Below are positions 44,697 through 53,697 of a stretch of DNA of 64,000 bases, one piece after another. The stretch covers positions 868,001 through 932,000 of the forward strand of contig NZ_CP019704.1 in assembly GCF_002005425.1 (NCBI RefSeq), read 5' to 3'. Source of the DNA: Polaribacter sp. BM10. GTDB taxonomy: Bacteria > Bacteroidota > Bacteroidia > Flavobacteriales > Flavobacteriaceae. Within the stretch, counting starts at the first letter, position 1. Every line of letters starts with the position of its first letter. Under the pieces are notes generated by a model. The model worked only from the letters and a program-made list of their open reading frames with translations. It had not been told where the DNA came from and ran no database searches. Position numbers and translations under genes: made by a program.

Positions 44697-47600
44697 TTAT
44701 TTTTTAAGAAGCTTTTGCATTAATGTACCTTTATCTGTAATTACTTTAATAAAATAAACTCCGCTTGAAAGGCGAGATATATCTAAATCTATTTCTTTAG
44801 ATTTTAAAACTTTTTTACCTACCAAGTTATATATTTCTATAGATTTTACTAACAAACCATTAGATAATGATACTGTAATGTAATTTTCTGCTGGATTTGG
44901 GTAAATTAAAATATTATCTTTTAAGAACTCACTATCTACAGACAATACTTTACAAGAAAGGTTATAATTTGCTTCTTTGTCTTTTTTCCAATTCGTATTA
45001 TTAATTGCAGCATCTACATCATCAACCTCAATACAAGTTAAATTCGGATTTCCAGTAGCATCAAAATTTATTAAAGTACTGTTAGCGCCATTTTTTAAAT
45101 TTAAACTACTTAAGTTGTTATTGGTTACAATTAAATCTGTTATACTTGTTAATTTAGAGATGTCTATAGCTTCAATTAAATTGTTGGCAACATTTAAAAC
45201 TTTTAAATTATTATTAACAGAAAGACTTCTTCTTTCGCCTGTTATTCTAGACGAAACAACAACTGCATTTGCATTTAATAAACTACTAATATCTGTAATA
45301 CTATTTCCAGAAATATTTATACTCGCGGCATTTGTAAATGCTTCTAAACCTTGTACAGAAGTTATATTTCTTCCACTTAAATCTAAATCACCTGTAAAAG
45401 CCTGGGCTTCTTCGTAGGTTACAACTCCATCACCATCATCATCTAAACCAGCAAAAGTAACTAAAGCCGTTTCTAAGTTTGTATCTGTAGTATAAACTTC
45501 CCATTCTGATGCGCAATCTATATTATAACTTGCCGTTGCATCTTTTTCTAACCAATTTTCATCAGAAAAAACAACATTATCAACAGCGATACAACTAAGA
45601 TTTTCGTTATTTTTAATATCGAATTCTACAATAGATTGATTATTTCCGTTTCTTAAATAAGCTCTTTCTAGCTCATTATCATTTAAATATAATTTAGTTA
45701 ATGCTGTATTTTGGTTAATATCAATATTTACAATGTTGTTATTTCCTAAATATAACTCTTCTAATAGTATATTGTTTGTTAAATCTAAGCCAGTTAAAGC
45801 ATTATCACTTGCAATTAAAATTTTAAGCTTTTGATTTTTAGATATATCTAAAGATGTTAAGTCAGAGTTTATTACATCAATTCTTGTTAATTCTAGATTA
45901 TTAGAAAAATCTAAATCAGTAATATTATTATCTCCCATTCTTAAATCATACAATTTTGTGTTTTTAGAAATATCTAATGAAGTAATATTAGTTTCAGATA
46001 CATATAATCTTTCTAGATTTAGTAGCATAGAAACGTCGATTGTACTAATTGCTGTTTTCCATAAATGGATTCTATTTAAAGATAAGTTATTAGAAAAATC
46101 CACTGCTGTTAAACCGAAATTCCAATCTAATTGTAACGATTCTAAAGCTATATTTTTAGAAATATCTATTGATGTTAACTCATTTATATTTAACCATAAT
46201 CTAGTTAAAGCAACATTATTTGTTAGATCTATGGTTGCTATTTTATTCTCGCCTGCATAACAATATTCTAAATCAATTAAACTACTAATATCTAAAGAAT
46301 TAAGTTGATTTTGATCGATACTTAAAATTTTAAGCTTTATGTTATTTGATATATCTATAGTAGTTAATAAGTTATTTCTAACTTCTAAAGTAGTAATATT
46401 TACAAACGCTTCTACTCCTGTTAAATCTTCAATTCCTTTACCATTAGCCACAATACTTCCAGAAAAAGCTTGAGCTTCTGAAACCTGAATTTCATTATCG
46501 TTATTTAAATTAATTAAAGTATTAGAAATTAGAGCAGATTTGAAATTTACATCTGGAATATTAACTATATCTTCTGCAACAAAACCACAGTCTACATTAA
46601 ATAATGCTGCATTAATTTCTGAAAAATTGGCTGTCATAGTATTTACATCATCGACTTGAATACATGTTAAATTTGGCGAATTACTTACATCAAATTCAGT
46701 AAGACTTGTATTGTTACCATTTTTTAAATCTATCTTTGATAAATTAGGGTTATTTCCTGATAATAAACTAGTTATTGGAGATTTACCTAGTTTTAATTCA
46801 GAAATTCCTGTATTATAAATCCCTAATCGGAACATTTTTGTTTGAGCAGAAAAATCCATTTGAGTAAGATTAGAATTATCTGCTAACCAAACCTGTAATA
46901 AATTCGGGTTATTAAATAGATTAACTGAACTAATATTTGTTTGTTCTGCTGTTAAAATTCTCATTTCTGTTTGAGCAGAAACATCTAGAGAAGAAATAGG
47001 ATTAATACCAATAGCTAAATTGTCTATTTTGGTATTTGCGCTTAAATCAATTTCTGTTAATTGATTTGCCTCAATCCACACAATAATTAATTCAGGATTA
47101 TTTGTTAAATCTAAACTAGTAATCTGATTATTATAAACTCTTAAATAACTTAAAACAGTATTTTTAGTAATGTCTAATGCTGTTAATTTACCATCAAAAA
47201 TAGATAGTCTTTCTAATTTTGTGTTATTACTAAGATCTATGCTTGTAAAAAGGTTTGTACTCGCATAAAGAAATTCTAGATTTGGCAAGTTTGTTACGTC
47301 TAAAGATGATAACTGATTATTCCAGACATATAACCTTTCTAATAATGTATTATTTGAAACATCTAAACCATTCGAAAAAGGATTATCTGATGTATATAAC
47401 CAAGTTAGTTTTGTGTTATTTGAAGTATTTAAACTTGTTAACTGGTTACCGTGAACAAATAAATCTTTTAGATTTAATAATGTAGAAACATCTACTGATG
47501 TAAACTGATTTCTCATAATCCCTAAACGTTCTAAAGCAGAATTATTTGAAACATCTATTGATGTTAACTGATTATCATTTACAAATAACGATGTTAAATT

Positions 47601-49412
47601 TACATTAGCAGAAACATCTATAGTTGATAATTGATTTTCACCCAAACTTACATCAACCAAATTAATATTATCTGATAAATCTACAGTTGAAATTTCATTT
47701 TGTCGAACATCTAAATAAGTTAAACTTGTCATTGAAGCTATACCAGAAATATCTTTTATTTTTCCTGAAACATTAGGTGTAAATTCATTTTCTAAAGGAT
47801 TTCCAATTTTTAAGCTATCAATTAAAACAGCATCAGTTTTTAGTATTGTACCATTTAAACCATTAGAATCAAAACCAAGATCTATTAAAGCTTGTTCAAA
47901 GTTTGTATCTGGCACAGAAACAAGATCATCAGAAATACCACAGCTTGTATTAAAAACGATTCCGTTGCTTATATTTGTAAAATTAGAATTTGCATAACTA
48001 ACATCATCAACAGTAACACAAGTTAAATTAGGGTTGTCTGTAATTTCTGCATATGTTATACTTGTATTATGGCCATTTCTTAAATTTAGTCCACTTAACA
48101 TTGTATTTGCAATTACAAAAGACTCTAATTTTGTATGCTTAGATAAGTCTAAAGTTCCTGTTTTTTTAACTTGATTAATATCTATTTCTTTTAAAAGTAA
48201 ATTATTAGAAAGATCGATATCGTTAAGCTTGGTATCAAAAATTATAAGCTTTTCTAGTTTTGTATTATTATCTAAATTTAGTTGTGTTAAATTTGTTTTC
48301 CAGCCATACAATTCTTTTAAACTAGGTTTATCTGTTACATCTATTGTTGCAATTTCATTATTTCCAAAAGCCAAAACTTCTAAAGAATCATTTACAGTAA
48401 TATCTAAACTTGTTAAATTATTAGAATTCGCATTTAACAAGGTTAAATTTGTATTATTAGAAACGTCGATTGAACTTAAATTTAATCCTGCAAGTATTAA
48501 CTCTTTTAGGTTTGTATTTGTTGATACATCCAAAGCACTAATTGTATTAGTTTCTAAGCTTCCACCTAAGTCTTCAAAATTACCACCCAACCATAAGTAC
48601 TCTAAATTTACATTTGCGCTTACATCTATTGTTGCAATTTGATTATTGTGTGCTCTTATAAAGGTTAATGCACTATTTTCAGAAACATCTAAACCAGTTA
48701 TTTGGTTTCCGTCCACCAAAAGTTGTGTTAAAGATAAATTATTAGTTAAATCTAAATTACCTGCAATAGTATTGTTTGAAGCCCATAATATGGATAGATT
48801 TGGATTTTGAGAAACATCTAAACTTGTCATTGCTTGATTCGGTATTCTTAAAGTTTCTAAACTTGGTAAACCGGTTAAATCTAGCGATGTTATTTTATTG
48901 TAAGCTAATTGTATAAAAGTTAAGTTTGGTGAGTTACCAAAAGTTACAGTTACTAAATTTGATAGTGTTGTTAAATAAACACTTTTTAAATTGGCATTCA
49001 TAGATAAATCTACACTTGTTAAACCACTACTTCCGCCAAATAGACTAATTAATTCTAAGTTTATATTTTTAGTAACATCTAATTCAGACAAGTTATTACC
49101 ATCTAAATTTAAATATTTTAAGCTTACATTTTTTGTAACATCAATAGCAGTTAAACTATTATTTTTTGCCCTTAAATAAATTAAGTTAGACATTTTTTCA
49201 ACTCCAGATAAACTAGAAATTTCTTTATCCGATATTTTCAAGCTGTCAATTAATAGTGCATCCGAACTTAAAATATTTCCATTTAATCCGTTAGAATCAA
49301 AACCCAAATCAATTAAAGCTTGTTCAAAATTTGTGTCTGGAATTGCAACAGTTTGGCTAAACATGTTAAGACTAAAGATAGATACTAATAATAAGAATAA
49401 TTTTGTTTTCAT
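44697..49412 (-). CDS. Giant leucine-rich-repeat surface protein, T9SS cargo
   Basis: 1571 residues. Seen: signal peptide (about 1-20); four modules beginning near residues 22, 499, 951 and 1302, each with a cap of the type PDTNFEQALIDLGFDSNG; many 21-23-residue LRRs of the form L-x2-L-D-V-S-x-N-x2-L-x2-L; each module closes with a NPNLTCIxVDDV line and a second Cys about 25 residues on, a likely disulfide cap. Module 4 has an EF-hand-like loop (DDDGDGVVTYEE). Residues about 1490-1571 form a type A T9SS sorting domain (ILIYPNPAENYITV to LMQKLLKK). Likely surface adhesin. Followed by its own terminator. Confidence 0.93.
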   Translation of the reverse strand: MKTKLFLLLVSIFSLNMFSQTVAIPDTNFEQALIDLGFDSNGLNGNILSSDALLIDSLKISDKEISSLSGVEKMSNLIYLRAKNNSLTAIDVTKNVSLKYLNLDGNNLSELDVTKNINLELISLFGGSSGLTSVDLSMNANLKSVYLTTLSNLVTVTFGNSPNLTFIQLAYNKITSLDLTGLPSLETLRIPNQAMTSLDVSQNPNLSILWASNNTIAGNLDLTNNLSLTQLLVDGNQITGLDVSENSALTFIRAHNNQIATIDVSANVNLEYLWLGGNFEDLGGSLETNTISALDVSTNTNLKELILAGLNLSSIDVSNNTNLTLLNANSNNLTSLDITVNDSLEVLAFGNNEIATIDVTDKPSLKELYGWKTNLTQLNLDNNTKLEKLIIFDTKLNDIDLSNNLLLKEIDINQVKKTGTLDLSKHTKLESFVIANTMLSGLNLRNGHNTSITYAEITDNPNLTCVTVDDVSYANSNFTNISNGIVFNTSCGISDDLVSVPDTNFEQALIDLGFDSNGLNGTILKTDAVLIDSLKIGNPLENEFTPNVSGKIKDISGIASMTSLTYLDVRQNEISTVDLSDNINLVDVSLGENQLSTIDVSANVNLTSLFVNDNQLTSIDVSNNSALERLGIMRNQFTSVDVSTLLNLKDLFVHGNQLTSLNTSNNTKLTWLYTSDNPFSNGLDVSNNTLLERLYVWNNQLSSLDVTNLPNLEFLYASTNLFTSIDLSNNTKLERLSIFDGKLTALDITKNTVLSYLRVYNNQITSLDLTNNPELIIVWIEANQLTEIDLSANTKIDNLAIGINPISSLDVSAQTEMRILTAEQTNISSVNLFNNPNLLQVWLADNSNLTQMDFSAQTKMFRLGIYNTGISELKLGKSPITSLLSGNNPNLSKIDLKNGNNTSLTEFDVSNSPNLTCIQVDDVNTMTANFSEINAALFNVDCGFVAEDIVNIPDVNFKSALISNTLINLNNDNEIQVSEAQAFSGSIVANGKGIEDLTGVEAFVNITTLEVRNNLLTTIDISNNIKLKILSIDQNQLNSLDISSLIDLEYCYAGENKIATIDLTNNVALTRLWLNINELTSIDISKNIALESLQLDWNFGLTAVDFSNNLSLNRIHLWKTAISTIDVSMLLNLERLYVSETNITSLDISKNTKLYDLRMGDNNITDLDFSNNLELTRIDVINSDLTSLDISKNQKLKILIASDNALTGLDLTNNILLEELYLGNNNIVNIDINQNTALTKLYLNDNELERAYLRNGNNQSIVEFDIKNNENLSCIAVDNVVFSDENWLEKDATASYNIDCASEWEVYTTDTNLETALVTFAGLDDDGDGVVTYEEAQAFTGDLDLSGRNITSVQGLEAFTNAASINISGNSITDISSLLNANAVVVSSRITGERRSLSVNNNLKVLNVANNLIEAIDISKLTSITDLIVTNNNLSSLNLKNGANSTLINFDATGNPNLTCIEVDDVDAAINNTNWKKDKEANYNLSCKVLSVDSEFLKDNILIYPNPAENYITVSLSNGLLVKSIEIYNLVGKKVLKSKEIDLDISRLSSGVYFIKVITDKGTLMQKLLKK
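47851..47915 (-). repeat. Module-cap repeat copy 2 in the LRR gene
   Basis: This stretch, encoding the second-module cap, is close in nucleotide sequence to 49279-49343 (first-module cap), differing mainly at third positions. It indicates a fairly recent internal duplication of a whole LRR module. Confidence 0.7.
49279..49343 (-). repeat. Module-cap repeat copy 1 in the LRR gene
   Basis: First-module cap, near-identical at the protein level to the copy at 47851-47915 (both read NFEQALIDLGFDSNGLNG). Confidence 0.7.
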
Positions 49413-49447
49413 TTTACTGTTTTTTTCATAATAACTACTGATAAAGG

Positions 49448-49466
49448 AATCTAGTAATTCTAGATT
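49448..49466. repeat. Inverted repeat upstream of the LRR gene
   Basis: AATCTAG, 5-bp spacer TAATT, CTAGATT. Perfect 7-bp arms located 36 bp upstream of the LRR start and between it and the luxR-type gene. Could be an operator; no U-tract follows on the minus strand. Confidence 0.45.
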
Positions 49467-49482
49467 TTGGGGAAATTTTTAA

Positions 49483-49884
49483 TTATACTAAGTCAAAAGC
49501 TTTCGCATAATTATACCAATCGAATATTGAGGTTAAATTCAACTTTTGCTTAATTCGCTTTCTATGAGTAGAAACTGTTGATGTTTCTATAAATAAACTA
49601 TTTGCAATTTCGCAAGAGGATTTTCCCTTAATTACAAGCGTAAAAACCTCTTTTTCTTTACAAGTTAATGTTTCAAAATATTTTTTATTTTCTAGTACAA
49701 ACTGTCTATTTCTTTCTAATTCTTCTGAATAAGAAATTAATTTTGGCAAATCTTCTTGTTTGATATTAAAAAAGAAAAGAAAGTCTCTAATAAAGCTAAT
49801 AGATAATTTTCTATCTATCGATTCATTATTCTTTTTTGAAATTAATTCTAAATTTGACTTATTAAATAGTTTAACTACCCCCAT
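49483..49884 (-). CDS. LuxR-type helix-turn-helix regulator without receiver
   Basis: 133 residues. Seen: a helical N-terminal region (about 1-70), then a GerE/LuxR HTH (about 72-128): LTCKEKEVFTLVIKGKSSCE then IANSLFIETSTVSTHRKRIK and QKLNL. No receiver domain and no sensory motif recognised. Located between the LRR cargo gene (70 bp downstream, same strand) and a divergent kinase gene, so regulation of either is plausible (inference). Confidence 0.85.
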   Translation of the reverse strand: MGVVKLFNKSNLELISKKNNESIDRKLSISFIRDFLFFFNIKQEDLPKLISYSEELERNRQFVLENKKYFETLTCKEKEVFTLVIKGKSSCEIANSLFIETSTVSTHRKRIKQKLNLTSIFDWYNYAKAFDLV

Positions 49885-49979
49885 AATTTTTTAAGCATTT
49901 TATAAGCTTTGTAAAATTAATTCTAGTTCTTTAAAAAAAAACCATACTTTAGTATTGTCTTTTAGAACTTTAGAACCCA

Positions 49980-51797
49980 TTGAAAAAAATTACTCTCCTC
50001 TTTTTTATTCATATTATTAGTTTTATTAGTGCTCAAGAAAAACAAAAATCGGTTTATGATGATTTAAAATATTTTGACACTAAAGAGCAAAACCTTTCAA
50101 TTTCAGAGATAATACATAATTATGAATCAGGAGAATTTCAAAAAGAAGAAAACCAAAAAATTTACAAAATTTTAAACGGTAAAACGTTTTGGTATCATTT
50201 CTCTTTAGACAAAACTTCAAAAAAAATAGATAAAAAATACTTTACAATTGCCAATACTTATTTAGATTTTGGTAAAGTTTATTTAAAAAAAGGTAATAAA
50301 ATAGATACTCTTTCTAGTGTTTCTTACAACGAATTTTTTCCGCATAGAAACATTTTTTACAGGAATCCAGTTTGGAAAATTGAAACTGATAGCGTTTTAA
50401 AAACTGATGTTTTTTTAAGAATAAAAAACAGCTCTGGTAGAACTAGGTTGGCTCTCTATTTAGAAAATGAAAATGAATTTTTAAAACGAGTACAATCAGA
50501 ATATTTTTATTTCGGACTTTTTATAGCTTTTTTAATTAGCATGACTCTTATACTTGTCTTTTTTGCAGTATTAAAAAAAGAATATGCTGTTTTATTTTAT
50601 GCAGCTTACATAGTTACCGTATTTTTCGAATTTTTGGCAGGCAAAGGCTTAGGAGTACAATATATTTGGTCTGATAGCGTATTTTTTATTAATAATGTTA
50701 GAAGTTTTAGCCAAACAATTGGTGTGTTATGCATGGGTTTATTCTATTTAAACTTTTATAAATTAAATGCGAATCAAAAAATATCAAAAGGAATTTTTAA
50801 ATGGGGTGCATACTTCACAATTCCGTTTGTATTATTATATGTTTATAAATTTTTCTTCGGTGGATTCATAACCTTATATCTTTATGTTTGGACGGTTTTA
50901 AAGATTATTGCATTTATTTGGGTTTTAAATCATATCTATTTAACAATTAAGAAACAATTACCTTTATACTTAGTTATAGCTTTTATTGTACCAATTTTAG
51001 CTGTGATAAATGGTCAAATTATGAACCCGGAAGTACATAATACATTAGCAATTAAATATAGCGGACCAAATATTTATTATTTAGCACTATCATTAGAAAT
51101 TTTGCTATTTACACGCTATATTTTTGGTACTGTTATAGATACTCAAAGAAGTTATTTTAAGTTGAAAAAAGTTAGTGATGAACTTAAATATAATTTTCAA
51201 AATAAAACCCTAGAAGTACAGCAACAAGAACGCAACAAACTTGTAAATAATGTGCATGATACCTTTGGCGGATATTTAGAAGCTTTAAAACTTAGACTTT
51301 TACAAAAAGCAGACAATACACCAGAAAAAGTACAAGAAATTTTAGATGCTTTCTATAAAGACTATAGATATTTACTAAACAGTTTGTATGCTCCTAAAAT
51401 CAATTCAGAAAACTTTATTTCTAGTTTGATAGAATTTTGTGAAAAATTAGATAAACTTACAAATCAGAAAATATCACATAACTTTAATCTAGACGGTATA
51501 GATTTACCACAAGATAAATGTGTTCACATCTATCGAATTATATCAGAATTAACTACCAATGCAATAAAACATTCTAAATCAACCATAATTAATATCAATA
51601 TTCATCAACAAAAAAATAAAGTTGTTTTTATAGAAGTAAAAGATGATGGTATTGGCTTTATTACTGATAAAATTTCCGATACAAGTTTCGGTTTAAATAG
51701 TGTAAGAGAAAGAGTTTCTCAGTTAAAAGGAACCTTAAATATTATTTCTAATAAAACCGGAAGTACTTTTAAAATTGAAATCCTCGTAAATGATTAA
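49980..51797 (+). CDS. 7TM-DISM sensor histidine kinase (HisKA_3 class)
   Basis: 605 residues from TTG 49980 with a signal peptide (about 1-18). Seen: extracytoplasmic beta-rich 7TMR-DISMED2-type domain (about 35-165, FWYHFSLDK), seven membrane helices (about 175-385), a coiled coil (about 390-415), a dimerisation helix with phospho-acceptor His in NNVHDTFGGYLEALKLRL (about 425), and a HATPase_c domain with ELTTNAIKHS, VKDDGIGF and SFGLNSVRERV. DISM domains are thought to sense carbohydrate-type ligands. Overlaps the response regulator by 8 nt, so they form one two-component system. Confidence 0.9.
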   Translation: MKKITLLFFIHIISFISAQEKQKSVYDDLKYFDTKEQNLSISEIIHNYESGEFQKEENQKIYKILNGKTFWYHFSLDKTSKKIDKKYFTIANTYLDFGKVYLKKGNKIDTLSSVSYNEFFPHRNIFYRNPVWKIETDSVLKTDVFLRIKNSSGRTRLALYLENENEFLKRVQSEYFYFGLFIAFLISMTLILVFFAVLKKEYAVLFYAAYIVTVFFEFLAGKGLGVQYIWSDSVFFINNVRSFSQTIGVLCMGLFYLNFYKLNANQKISKGIFKWGAYFTIPFVLLYVYKFFFGGFITLYLYVWTVLKIIAFIWVLNHIYLTIKKQLPLYLVIAFIVPILAVINGQIMNPEVHNTLAIKYSGPNIYYLALSLEILLFTRYIFGTVIDTQRSYFKLKKVSDELKYNFQNKTLEVQQQERNKLVNNVHDTFGGYLEALKLRLLQKADNTPEKVQEILDAFYKDYRYLLNSLYAPKINSENFISSLIEFCEKLDKLTNQKISHNFNLDGIDLPQDKCVHIYRIISELTTNAIKHSKSTIININIHQQKNKVVFIEVKDDGIGFITDKISDTSFGLNSVRERVSQLKGTLNIISNKTGSTFKIEILVND

Positions 51798-52413
51798 AAG
51801 CCCAATAAATATAGTAATTGCAGATGACAATCGTTTTTTTTGCGATGCATTAAAAGATAGTTTAAACTTTCATGAAGAATTAAATGTAATACAAACGTTT
51901 AATGATCTTAATCATTTAATTTCATTTACATCTTTAAACAACTTTGACGTTTTAATCTTAGACGTAAATTTTAATGGAAAGAGTTCTTTAGATTTCTTAA
52001 ATGAAATTAAAAAGAATGACAACTTTAAAATCATTGCTTTAACAACCATGAATAATAATTATATTAAAAACAAAGCAATAGGTAACGGTGTAGATTTTTT
52101 TGTTGGAAAGGATGAAGATTTAGAAAATTTTAAAGAAGTTATTCTTACTTGTTTTATGAGTAAAACCGTTAAAAAGAAAAAATCTTCTTTTAAAGTAGAA
52201 ATCGATAATTATAAGTTTACCAAAAGAAAATTAGAGATTTTACAAGCATTATATGATTATTCGAATAAAAAAGAAAAAGAACTCTCTGCAATCTTAAACA
52301 TTACAGAAAGTTCTTTAAAATCTCATAAAAGAGAGCTTTTTGAAATTACGTTAACAAAAAGTACACCAGAATTAATAAAATTCGGTATTCAAAAAGGAAT
52401 AATAATTACCTAA
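51790..52413 (+). CDS. Response regulator with LuxR-like output
   Basis: 207 residues. Seen: receiver domain (about 6-120) with acidic pocket ADDN, phospho-acceptor Asp in LILDVNF (about 58), LTT switch residue and conserved Lys in VGKDED; output HTH (about 140-205) with LSAILNITESSLKSHKREL, a divergent LuxR/GerE type. Cognate to the preceding kinase because of the 8-nt overlap. Converges with bcp. Confidence 0.87.
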   Translation: MIKSPINIVIADDNRFFCDALKDSLNFHEELNVIQTFNDLNHLISFTSLNNFDVLILDVNFNGKSSLDFLNEIKKNDNFKIIALTTMNNNYIKNKAIGNGVDFFVGKDEDLENFKEVILTCFMSKTVKKKKSSFKVEIDNYKFTKRKLEILQALYDYSNKKEKELSAILNITESSLKSHKRELFEITLTKSTPELIKFGIQKGIIIT

Positions 52414-52424
52414 AAAGGTATTCA

Positions 52425-52877
52425 TTATTCTAAAATTTGGGCTGCATGCGCCTTTGTTTTTACCTTTGAAATGACATCTTCTATAACACCATTTTCATCT
52501 ATAACAAAAGTGGTTCTATGAATTCCGTCATACTCTCTTCCCATAAATTTTTTAGGTCCCCAAACATTAAAAGCCTCAATTACTGCTTTATCTTCATCTG
52601 CCAATAGAGGAAATGGTAATTCATTTTTATTGATAAAATTTTGTTGTCTTTTTGCAGAATCTGCGCTTACACCCAAAACATCATAGCCTTTGCTTAAAAA
52701 AGTTTGATAATTATCTCTTAAATCACACGCTTCATTAGTGCAACCTGGTGTACTTGCTTTTGGATAAAAAAATAGAACTAATTTTTTACCACTGTAATCT
52801 GATAATTTAATTGTGTTACCTGCATTGTCTTTTGCTTCAAATTCCGGAGCTTTGTCTCCTATTTTTAGTGATGTCAT
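52425..52877 (-). CDS. bcp: Thioredoxin-dependent thiol peroxidase (BCP/PrxQ)
   Basis: Reduces hydroperoxides with thioredoxin. Seen in 150 residues: peroxidatic Cys46 and resolving Cys51 (TPGCTNEACDLRD), FFYPKASTPG, and VLGVSADSAKRQQNF. The Cys pair spaced by five is the atypical 2-Cys PrxQ signature. Cytoplasmic. Divergent from nth. Confidence 0.95.
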   Translation of the reverse strand: MTSLKIGDKAPEFEAKDNAGNTIKLSDYSGKKLVLFFYPKASTPGCTNEACDLRDNYQTFLSKGYDVLGVSADSAKRQQNFINKNELPFPLLADEDKAVIEAFNVWGPKKFMGREYDGIHRTTFVIDENGVIEDVISKVKTKAHAAQILE

Positions 52878-52998
52878 TTGTCTTGAAATTTTAGAATATA
52901 AAAATAGAAAGTTTTTTACTTTAATTATTAAAAAAAGTAAAGTAATACTTAAGAATTTACTTTTAACTTTTTTTAACTTTACATTTTATCTATTATTT

Positions 52999-53661
52999 AT
53001 GACAAAGCAAGAAAAAGTACAATTTGTAATTGATACACTTCAAGAAAAATATCCAGAAATTCCTATTCCTTTAGATCATAAAGATCCGTATACATTGTTA
53101 ATTGCTGTATTGCTATCTGCACAATGCACAGACGTTAGAGTGAATCAAATTACACCATTATTGTTTGCCAAAGCAGACAATCCTTTTGATATGGTAAAAA
53201 TGTCTGTTGAAGAAATTAAAGAAATAATAAGACCTTGTGGTTTGTCTCCAATGAAAAGTAAAGGAATTTACGGTTTGTCTAAAATTTTAATTGAAAAATA
53301 TGATGGCGAAGTTCCTCAAAGTTTCGAAGGCTTAGAAGAATTACCTGCCGTTGGTCATAAAACTGCAAGTGTTGTAATGAGTCAAGCATTTGGCGTACCC
53401 GCTTTTCCGGTAGATACGCATATTTTAAGATTGATGTATCGTTGGAATTTAAGTAACGGAAAAAGCGTTGCACAAACAGAAAAAGATGCAAAAAGATTAT
53501 TCCCAAGAGAACTATGGAATGATTTACATCTTCAAATTATTTGGTACGGAAGAGAATATTCTCCTGCTAGAGGTTGGAATTTAGACATCGATATTATTAC
53601 AAAAACAATTGGTAGAAAAACAGTTTTAAACGAGTATTATAAAAATAAAAAAACACCTTAA
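52999..53661 (+). CDS. nth: Endonuclease III-like DNA glycosylase lacking the Fe-S cluster
   Basis: 220 residues from ATG 52999; in-frame codons further upstream are mostly hydrophobic and overlap bcp, so are not used. Seen: helix-hairpin-helix LEELPAVGHKTASVV with catalytic Lys121, and catalytic Asp139 in PVDTH, as in Nth, which removes oxidised pyrimidines. Oddity: the C-terminal C-x6-C-x2-C-x5-C that binds [4Fe-4S] in E. coli Nth is absent; the region reads WYGREYSPARGWNLD. The only cysteines are near residues 43 and 80. Confidence 0.92.
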   Translation: MTKQEKVQFVIDTLQEKYPEIPIPLDHKDPYTLLIAVLLSAQCTDVRVNQITPLLFAKADNPFDMVKMSVEEIKEIIRPCGLSPMKSKGIYGLSKILIEKYDGEVPQSFEGLEELPAVGHKTASVVMSQAFGVPAFPVDTHILRLMYRWNLSNGKSVAQTEKDAKRLFPRELWNDLHLQIIWYGREYSPARGWNLDIDIITKTIGRKTVLNEYYKNKKTP

Positions 53662-53677
53662 AAGGTGTTTTTTTATT
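53650..53677 (+). terminator. Terminator overlapping the nth stop
   Basis: AAACACCTT, AA loop, AAGGTGTTT then a T-run. The TAA of nth (53659-53661) lies in the loop region. The A-run on the left also gives some function to the convergent SDR gene. Confidence 0.82.
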
Positions 53678-53697
53678 TTTTATTTAACTGTAATAAT

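Noticed and set aside
44977..48642. Several open frames on the plus strand opposite the LRR gene (e.g. 44977-45417, 48229-48642)
   Set aside because: Shadows produced by the repeated LRR codons; no signal, domain or promoter supports them.
44697..49412. Regularly spaced repeats resembling a CRISPR array
   Set aside because: Period of about 63-69 bp follows the LRR codon repeat, stays in frame and diverges; no identical repeats and no cas genes.
52813..52998. N-terminal extension of nth
   Set aside because: It overlaps bcp in antisense and encodes low-complexity hydrophobic sequence; ATG 52999 gives the family's normal N-terminus.
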